From NCBI GenBank assembly GCA_937874965.1, contig CALNCD010000239.1, forward strand, positions 1-6,556: a stretch of 6,556 bases of DNA, given 5' to 3'. A model generated the notes under the pieces. It saw only the letters and a list, made by a program, of their open reading frames with translations. It was not told the DNA's origin and did no database searches. Positions within the stretch are counted from its first letter, which is position 1, and each line of letters starts with the position of its first letter. Below, one piece after another: positions 1 through 3,581 of this stretch. This DNA is from an uncultured Erysipelotrichaceae bacterium. Its GTDB lineage: Bacteria; Bacillota_I; Bacilli_A; Erysipelotrichales; Erysipelotrichaceae. Position numbers and translations under genes: made by a program.

Positions 1-459
1 ACAGCCTCCTATCTTTCTAAAATAGAAAATGCTCAAGCCAATGCGTCCTTCGAAATCCTTGAACGGATTGCTTCCTTCTATGGCGAGAATATCCTTTACT
101 ACTTTAATGAAGACCCTCAGGGATCAATCATTGTCCGGGAACCTTTGGAACCTATCGACATAGGTCTGAAAGGCGTGATCTTAAAATCCCGAAGTACGCT
201 TCCGGAAACTCAACTTAATGTCATGACCTTCTATATCCAGCCCCAATGCGGCCGATTCGAATCTACTTTTCATCAGGGAGAGGAAATGATTTTTCTTGTC
301 AAAGGCGAACTGATATTTACTTTTGAAGGAGAAAAACCATTGCTTCTGAAAACGGGAGACTCCCTTCACTTTCCTTCCATTAAGCCTCACCTTTGGCATA
401 ATCCCTCTACTCGCGATGTCACTGAGCTTTTTTGGGTCTATACCGGAACCGATTTCTAA
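1..459 (+). CDS. XRE-family regulator with C-terminal cupin domain (5' end missing)
   Basis: The reading frame is open from the first base to a TAA at 457-459, so the visible 152 residues are the C-terminal part of a longer protein. Visible residues 1-35 (A-S-Y-L-S-K-I-E-N, then E-I-L-E-R-I-A) match the recognition helix and last helices of a helix-turn-helix of the XRE type. Residues about 70-150 form one cupin barrel: H91-x-G-E-E is cupin motif 1, and G119-D with P125 and H130-L-W-H133-N134 is cupin motif 2. The pairing is typical of PuuR-like regulators, in which the cupin is thought to bind a small ligand. The TTG at 145 is internal, not a start. It lies 76 bases upstream of cysE on the same strand, but a link to sulfur metabolism is only a guess; its ligand and targets are unknown. 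Confidence 0.9.
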   Translation, partial: TASYLSKIENAQANASFEILERIASFYGENILYYFNEDPQGSIIVREPLEPIDIGLKGVILKSRSTLPETQLNVMTFYIQPQCGRFESTFHQGEEMIFLVKGELIFTFEGEKPLLLKTGDSLHFPSIKPHLWHNPSTRDVTELFWVYTGTDF

Positions 460-469
460 GGACATTGAG

Positions 470-499
470 AAGTCTTTATCCTTGTAATTTCAAAGACTT
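470..499. repeat. Inverted repeat between the regulator gene and cysE
   Basis: Arms AAGTCTTT (470-477) and AAAGACTT (492-499) are perfect 8-base complements separated by 14 bases. It lies just after the regulator stop codon. It could be a weak terminator, although no run of T follows, or a control site for cysE, because its right half covers the spacer of the proposed cysE promoter. The sequence does not decide between these. Confidence 0.45.
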
Positions 500-510
500 T
501 GCGTTAGATT
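482..510 (+). promoter_or_regulatory. Putative sigma-A promoter of cysE
   Basis: TTGTAA (482-487) and TAGATT (505-510) are separated by 17 bases and lie 26 bases upstream of the cysE ATG. Each box matches consensus at about four positions, so this is a moderate candidate. TATAAC at 510-515 is an alternative -10 without a good partner. The spacing to the Shine-Dalgarno at 524-531 would leave a very short leader with no room for a T-box or leader peptide. Confidence 0.4.
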
Positions 511-535
511 ATAACTACACAAAGAAAGAGGCCTT

Positions 536-1057
536 ATGAACTGGATTAAAACAGCCAGAGCCTTTAAAGCAAACGATCCTGCTGCACACTCTCTGGTCGA
601 AATTGTCCTGCTTTATCCTGGCTACCATGCACTGGCATACTATCGGATTGCCCATCGTCTCTATCAGCTTCATTTATTTTTTCTGGCGCGTTTAATTTCA
701 CAGCTTGGGCGCTTCTTCACCCAGATTGAGATTCATCCTGGTGCTACCATCGGCAGGCAACTGGTCATCGATCACGGCAATGGTATCGTCATCGGCGAAA
801 CAGCAACCATCGGTGACAACTGTCTGCTGTACCACGGTGTAACCCTAGGCGGAACCAGTCATGGCAAAGACAAGCGTCATCCAACGTTAGGCAATCATGT
901 CATGGTAGGTGCAGGCGCCAAGCTTTTGGGGGATATCAGGATCGGAAATAACGTTCAGGTCGGAGCAAATGCCGTTGTTATCAGTGACATTCCAGATGAT
1001 GCCACAGTTGTAGGTATTCCTGGACGTATTATCAAACGGGATAAAACAGACAATTGA
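536..1057 (+). CDS. cysE: Serine O-acetyltransferase (short, EpsC/CysE type)
   Basis: It transfers an acetyl group from acetyl-CoA to L-serine, giving O-acetylserine for CysK; it is a cytoplasmic enzyme. At 173 residues it is the short Bacillota form without the long N-terminal helical region of the enterobacterial enzyme. A short helical part carries D14-P-A, and a left-handed beta-helix of hexapeptide repeats runs from about 65 to 165. D79-H80 and H115-P correspond to catalytic positions D157/H158 and H193 of E. coli CysE, and D14 to D92. G-V-T-L-G-G (101-106) is the usual turn before the loop. The ATG at 536 follows AAAGAGG (525-531) at a short distance. The C-terminus is K-T-D-N rather than the Ile that docks CysE into CysK in enterobacteria. 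cysK lies next to it but convergent, so the two genes are transcribed separately. Confidence 0.95.
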   Translation: MNWIKTARAFKANDPAAHSLVEIVLLYPGYHALAYYRIAHRLYQLHLFFLARLISQLGRFFTQIEIHPGATIGRQLVIDHGNGIVIGETATIGDNCLLYHGVTLGGTSHGKDKRHPTLGNHVMVGAGAKLLGDIRIGNNVQVGANAVVISDIPDDATVVGIPGRIIKRDKTDN

Positions 1058-1075
1058 TATGCCCGTATTTGTTCA

Positions 1076-1100
1076 AAAAAAGAAGCAACGCTTCTTTTTT
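1076..1100. terminator. Bidirectional intrinsic terminator between cysE and cysK
   Basis: GAAGC (1082-1086) and GCTTC (1090-1094) pair around an AAC loop. They are flanked by six A (1076-1081) and six T (1095-1100), giving an 11-base-pair stem with a T-tract in either direction. It starts 18 bases after the cysE stop and 3 bases beyond the cysK stop, so it fits as a shared terminator for the two convergent genes. Confidence 0.88.
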
Positions 1101-1103
1101 GTC

Positions 1104-2036
1104 TTATTCTTCATCAAATAATGCGGTCGAGAGATAACGTTCACCTGTATCCGGTAAGACAGCAACAATCGTCTTTCCTTTATTCTCAGGACGCTTCGCC
1201 AAAGCAATCGCTGCTTTTAAGGCTGCACCCGAAGAAATCCCAACCAAGACACCGTCTGTTTTCGCAACTTCTCGAGCAAATGCGAAAGCATCATCATTGC
1301 TCACCTGGATAATTTCATCGTAAATCGCGGTATCCAGAACTGCCGGAACAAAGCCAGCACCTATTCCTTGAATTTTGTGAGGTCCGGATGCACCGCCACT
1401 CAATACTGGAGACGCTTCCGGTTCAACTGCAACAATGCTGATCCCAGGGTTCTTTTCTTTCAGATACTTTCCAGCACCGGTAATGGTACCGCCAGTTCCG
1501 ACTCCCGCAACCAGGATATCGACCTGACCAGCTGTATCTTCCCAGATTTCAGGACCTGTAGTACGATAATGGGCTTCCCAGTTGGCCGGATTTTCAAATT
1601 GAGACGGGATAAAGGCCTTCTCAAAACTTGCAGCTACTTCTTCAGCTTTCGCAATTGCGCCTTTCATTCCTTTTGCACCCTCAGTTAAAACCAGTTCAGC
1701 ACCATAAGCCTTCATGATCTTACGCCGTTCAATGCTCATGGTTTCCGGCATTGTGATAATAAGCCGATACCCACGCGCAGCAGCGATAGCAGCCAGACCA
1801 ACACCGGTATTACCGCTCGTTGGCTCAACGATAACAACCCCTTCATGCAGCAGTCCGGCTTTTTCAGCAGCCTCAATCATCCCTAATGCAATACGGTCCT
1901 TTACACTACCAGCTGGATTCGTCCGCTCCAGCTTCCCGATGATTCGCGCATCAACCTGTTCCTTGGATTCAAGATTCACCAATTCGACTAATGGTGTTTT
2001 CCCAATTATTTCTGTAATACTCTTATAGACTGTCAT
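1104..2036 (-). CDS. cysK: Cysteine synthase (O-acetylserine sulfhydrylase A)
   Basis: This PLP enzyme joins O-acetylserine and sulfide to give L-cysteine, the second step after CysE. The 310 residues are the usual family length. K46 in G-S-V-K-D-R is the PLP Schiff-base lysine, T73-S-G-N-T-G is the substrate loop, Q146-F-E-N-P-A-N is conserved, G180-T-G-G-T holds the PLP phosphate, and G-I-S-S-G (266-270) carries the serine near the pyridine nitrogen. The start is the ATG at 2036, because AAAGGAGG (2052-2045) lies 8 bases upstream and the mature N-terminus T-V-Y-K-S-I-T-E-I-I-G-K-T-P is the normal family start. An in-frame ATG at 2066 would add ten residues and place the ribosome site inside the gene. 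It sits downstream of a poly-Cys leader ORF and a promoter overlapped by a palindrome, both described separately. Confidence 0.96.
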   Translation of the reverse strand: MTVYKSITEIIGKTPLVELVNLESKEQVDARIIGKLERTNPAGSVKDRIALGMIEAAEKAGLLHEGVVIVEPTSGNTGVGLAAIAAARGYRLIITMPETMSIERRKIMKAYGAELVLTEGAKGMKGAIAKAEEVAASFEKAFIPSQFENPANWEAHYRTTGPEIWEDTAGQVDILVAGVGTGGTITGAGKYLKEKNPGISIVAVEPEASPVLSGGASGPHKIQGIGAGFVPAVLDTAIYDEIIQVSNDDAFAFAREVAKTDGVLVGISSGAALKAAIALAKRPENKGKTIVAVLPDTGERYLSTALFDEE

Positions 2037-2044
2037 ATTTAGGT

Positions 2045-2052
2045 CCTCCTTT
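2045..2052 (-). promoter_or_regulatory. cysK ribosome binding site (decides the start)
   Basis: AAAGGAGG on the minus strand is a near-perfect Shine-Dalgarno with an 8-base spacer to the ATG at 2036. It lies inside a tandem repeat of ATGTCAAA (2066-2059 and 2057-2050) that creates two extra in-frame ATG codons. It can also pair with a U-rich loop in the leader (see the leader hairpin). Confidence 0.9.
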
Positions 2053-2078
2053 GACATTTTTGACATGTGCCTCGTCTT

Positions 2079-2183
2079 CTAATTCACACAGCAACAACAT
2101 CGCATCAATGTCCAAGCAGACTCAGTCATAAAAAAAGACAATGACTGATTTCCCTTGCTGATTTTCGCTAATGGTTTCTTCAT
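2079..2183 (-). CDS. Poly-cysteine leader peptide upstream of cysK (34 aa)
   Basis: A small ORF of 34 codons starts with ATG at 2183 and ends with TAG at 2081-2079. It has its own Shine-Dalgarno, AAAGGA (2197-2192), with an ideal 8-base spacer. The peptide begins M-K-K-P-L-A and ends R-C-C-C-C-V-N; residues 29-32 are four Cys codons in a row (TGT TGT TGC TGT, 2099-2088). It lies wholly between the cysK promoter and cysK, ending 42 bases before the cysK ATG. Runs of the codon for the pathway's own product are the hallmark of leader peptides in amino-acid attenuation, and poly-Cys upstream ORFs acting on sulfur genes are known in mycobacteria. The inferred role is that ribosomes stall on the Cys codons when charged tRNA-Cys is scarce and so raise cysK expression. 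It is in the same frame as cysK, with that single TAG between. Expression is not proven. Confidence 0.8.
   Translation of the reverse strand: MKKPLAKISKGNQSLSFFMTESAWTLMRCCCCVN
2122..2148 (-). other. Leader hairpin with U-rich loop able to pair with the cysK Shine-Dalgarno
   Basis: Inside the leader ORF, TCAGTCAT (2148-2141) and ATGACTGA (2129-2122) form a perfect 8-base-pair stem with an 11-base loop ending in seven U. The loop segment GTCTTTTTTT (2139-2130) can also pair over 10 bases, three of them G-U, with AAAGGAGGAC (2052-2043), which is the cysK Shine-Dalgarno. The segment TTGTCTTTTTTT (2141-2130) can pair over 12 bases, two of them G-U, with AAAGGAAGACAA (2197-2186), the leader's own ribosome site. 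The alternative pairings suggest a switch; their stabilities were not computed. Confidence 0.5.
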
Positions 2184-2208
2184 CGTTGTCTTCCTTTCTA
2201 CACTTTCC

Positions 2209-2236
2209 ATCATACATCACACGGTTGAATTGTCAA
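2209..2236 (-). promoter_or_regulatory. Sigma-A promoter of the leader-cysK transcript
   Basis: On the minus strand TTGACA (2236-2231, perfect -35) and TATGAT (2214-2209, five of six for -10) are separated by 16 bases. Transcription would start near 2202, a few bases before the leader ORF's Shine-Dalgarno at 2197, giving a leader of about 165 bases. The promoter begins 10 bases after the marR stop codon. No terminator is visible between marR and this promoter, so read-through from the upstream operon is also possible. Confidence 0.78.
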
Positions 2237-2239
2237 CCG
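2222..2239. promoter_or_regulatory. Palindromic operator over the cysK -35 box
   Basis: Perfect 7-base arms CGGTTGA and TCAACCG flank a 4-base centre, and the site contains the whole -35 box of the cysK promoter. Read in the direction of transcription, its core GTTGACAATTCAAC matches the core GTTGAATATTCAAC of the palindrome upstream of the dioxygenase-marR operon at 12 of 14 positions, in the same place relative to the -35. It is therefore proposed as a binding site of the adjacent MarR-family repressor. Confidence 0.7.
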
Positions 2240-2246
2240 ATGTAAT

Positions 2247-2678
2247 CTATTCTCCAAATAACGCTGTTCTTAAAGCATTGAGTTCTTGGGCAATTCCGAC
2301 AAGCTCATCCACTGTCTTTGCCTTTATATACGGAAACAGTGAGGCAATTGCCTGATTTTTACAGAACGACTCCTGTCCAAATCCTGTCCCGACGCTCAAT
2401 TGAATTTCCCGCCGATTCGTCGGACACTGCACCCTGGCCACATACTCCCGATCCACTAAGCGATCCACAAGCTTGGATGCCGCGCTCTTCTTTAAGCCCA
2501 AGCGCTGACACGCCTCATTCAAGGAAGTATCAGGATGCTCAATCAAATCCAATATAAGCAAGAGCTCCGACTTATTCAAATCCATTGTTTCAGCGAGTGC
2601 TTCAACATTCTTCTCAAACCGTGATCGCAGCAATAGAAACTCTTTGAAAACGGATTGAATACTTTCATTTCGTTGCAT
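2247..2678 (-). CDS. MarR-family transcriptional repressor
   Basis: A 143-residue winged helix-turn-helix protein of normal MarR length, expected to act as a dimer on palindromic DNA. An N-terminal dimer helix (about 5-32) is followed by the DNA-binding part: S52-L-N-E-A-C and L-G-L-K-K-S-A-A-S-K-L-V-D-R-L (60-74) form the recognition helix, and V83-Q-C-P-T-N-R-R-E-I-Q-L (83-94) is the wing with the conserved R-R. C-terminal helices (103-141) complete the dimer interface. The start is the ATG at 2678: AGGAGG (2688-2683) overlaps the stop of the dioxygenase gene and lies only 4 bases upstream, implying coupled translation. A longer ORF start at 2711 would overlap the upstream gene and has no ribosome site. 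Three cysteines (C57, C85, C106) could allow redox or electrophile sensing, but the signal is unknown. It probably represses its own operon and cysK. Confidence 0.88.
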   Translation of the reverse strand: MQRNESIQSVFKEFLLLRSRFEKNVEALAETMDLNKSELLLILDLIEHPDTSLNEACQRLGLKKSAASKLVDRLVDREYVARVQCPTNRREIQLSVGTGFGQESFCKNQAIASLFPYIKAKTVDELVGIAQELNALRTALFGE

Positions 2679-2686
2679 AAAACCTC

Positions 2687-3526
2687 CTATTGGCGGACAA
2701 GCTTCAACCAAATGCCATTGCCATCCTGAACCATGAAACCATCCTCAACATCCCGACTCAAATACGTCGTCTGCTGCAACGATTCCCGCATTTCATCATA
2801 GTTATCGACACGAATGGAATAATAATCTATGCCTATTATATCATCCGGCAGGAAATCCTGGGCAGGACGTGCCCACGCATTCCCGGCGATATGGTGGTGA
2901 TACCCATCTTTAGAAACAAACAGTGCCCCGTGGAAGCGTGTCTTCACTTCCATCCCTAATGTATCCACAAAGAATTCCTTGAACTTATCAACATTATTGA
3001 CTTCCAGATGGAAATGTCCCACTTTCGTCTTGGAAGGTAACCCTTCAAAATGCTCTTCGTCGACGAGGGACAGCAAACGTTCAACATCGACACTGAAAGT
3101 TCCTGTTTCAATCGTACCATCTGCATTCACCTTCCAAAGGGACCGATCACGGTCAGCATAGATTTCAATGCCATGTCCATCGGGATCATGCATATACAAC
3201 GCCTGGGAATACACGTGATCCCCAGCCCCATCTATCCCAAATCCTTTGCGCACAAAATGAATTAACAGCTGTCCCAAATCTTTTTCATCCGGAACCAAAA
3301 TCGCGACATGATACAACCCCGGATAATGAATTCTGCTGGCAGTATAGGCAGGCTCATGCCGTAAAGCCACTAAAGCCTTCCCATCAATTCCTAGTGTTGC
3401 TGCAGAGGGACCCTGCGTGAGTATATCCAATCCGATAATCTCATGATAGAAATCGACTGAAGCATTAAGGTCAGAGACCTTCAATCCAACTTCTCCCAGT
3501 TGGATGGTATTGGTAAGAGTTGCCAT
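2687..3526 (-). CDS. CatE-like VOC dioxygenase (catechol-2,3-dioxygenase / MhqO-type family)
   Basis: The 279-residue protein belongs to the vicinal-oxygen-chelate (glyoxalase/bleomycin-resistance/extradiol dioxygenase) superfamily and resembles Bacillus CatE over its full length. The N-terminal domain (10-126) has V-G-L-K-V-S-D-L, then G-L-Y-H73-V-A-I-L and D-P-D-G-H-G-I-E121-I-Y-A-D. The C-terminal domain (168-279) has V-G-H171-F-H173-L-E-V and G-Y-H-H-H-I (208-213). These His and Glu residues are candidate metal ligands. CatE-type enzymes cleave catechols and help remove quinone-forming aromatics; the exact substrate here is unknown. The ATG at 3526 follows GAAGG (3536-3532) by 5 bases. 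It is the first gene of a two-gene operon with marR, 8 bases apart, behind a promoter covered by a perfect palindrome. A glyoxalase-like or other VOC role cannot be excluded. Confidence 0.85.
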   Translation of the reverse strand: MATLTNTIQLGEVGLKVSDLNASVDFYHEIIGLDILTQGPSAATLGIDGKALVALRHEPAYTASRIHYPGLYHVAILVPDEKDLGQLLIHFVRKGFGIDGAGDHVYSQALYMHDPDGHGIEIYADRDRSLWKVNADGTIETGTFSVDVERLLSLVDEEHFEGLPSKTKVGHFHLEVNNVDKFKEFFVDTLGMEVKTRFHGALFVSKDGYHHHIAGNAWARPAQDFLPDDIIGIDYYSIRVDNYDEMRESLQQTTYLSRDVEDGFMVQDGNGIWLKLVRQ

Positions 3527-3547
3527 AAATACCTTCTTTCTAGGATC

Positions 3548-3576
3548 ATTCTATCGATAAACAGTTGAATATTCAA
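3548..3576 (-). promoter_or_regulatory. Sigma-A promoter of the dioxygenase-marR operon
   Basis: TTGAAT (3576-3571) and TAGAAT (3553-3548) are separated by 17 bases on the minus strand, with the start site expected near 3541, about 15 bases before the dioxygenase ATG. The -35 box lies inside the palindrome at 3560-3581 and overlaps the last codons of the upstream lipoprotein gene. Confidence 0.7.
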
Positions 3577-3581
3577 CTGTT
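3560..3581. promoter_or_regulatory. Perfect 22-base palindromic operator of the dioxygenase-marR operon
   Basis: The half-site AACAGTTGAAT (3560-3570) is followed directly by its exact reverse complement (3571-3581), with no loop. No T-run follows in either direction, so it is a protein-binding site rather than a terminator. It covers the -35 box and part of the spacer of the dioxygenase promoter, a classical repressor position. It contains the stop codon (TGA, 3575-3573) of the lipoprotein gene. The core is shared with the palindrome at the cysK promoter. Confidence 0.78.

Noticed and set aside
181..465. A 94-residue minus-strand ORF opposite the XRE-cupin gene
   Set aside because: The opposite frame carries clear cupin motifs; this one has no recognisable content.
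1121..2028. Plus-strand ORFs opposite cysK
   Set aside because: They are antisense frames of a certain gene, with no ribosome sites and no recognisable protein features.
2037..2066. Annotating cysK from the ATG at 2066 (320 residues)
   Set aside because: The strong Shine-Dalgarno at 2052-2045 would lie inside the gene, only a weak GAGG precedes 2066, and family members start at the M-T-V-Y-K position.
2130..2197. Intrinsic terminator ending in the seven-T run at 2136-2130
   Set aside because: The possible stem before it is A/T- and G-U-rich with a long loop, and the Cys codons lie downstream of the run, so stalling there could not control it.
2037..2202. T-box or other riboswitch upstream of cysK
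   Set aside because: The leader is only about 165 bases, largely occupied by a coding ORF, and shows no T-box sequence or terminator/antiterminator pair.
2679..2711. Longer MarR start at 2711
   Set aside because: It overlaps the end of the dioxygenase gene and lacks a ribosome site, while AGGAGG directly precedes the ATG at 2678.
3560..3581. The palindrome as a transcription terminator of the lipoprotein gene
   Set aside because: It has no loop, is AT-rich and is not followed by a T-run; its place over a -35 box fits an operator better.
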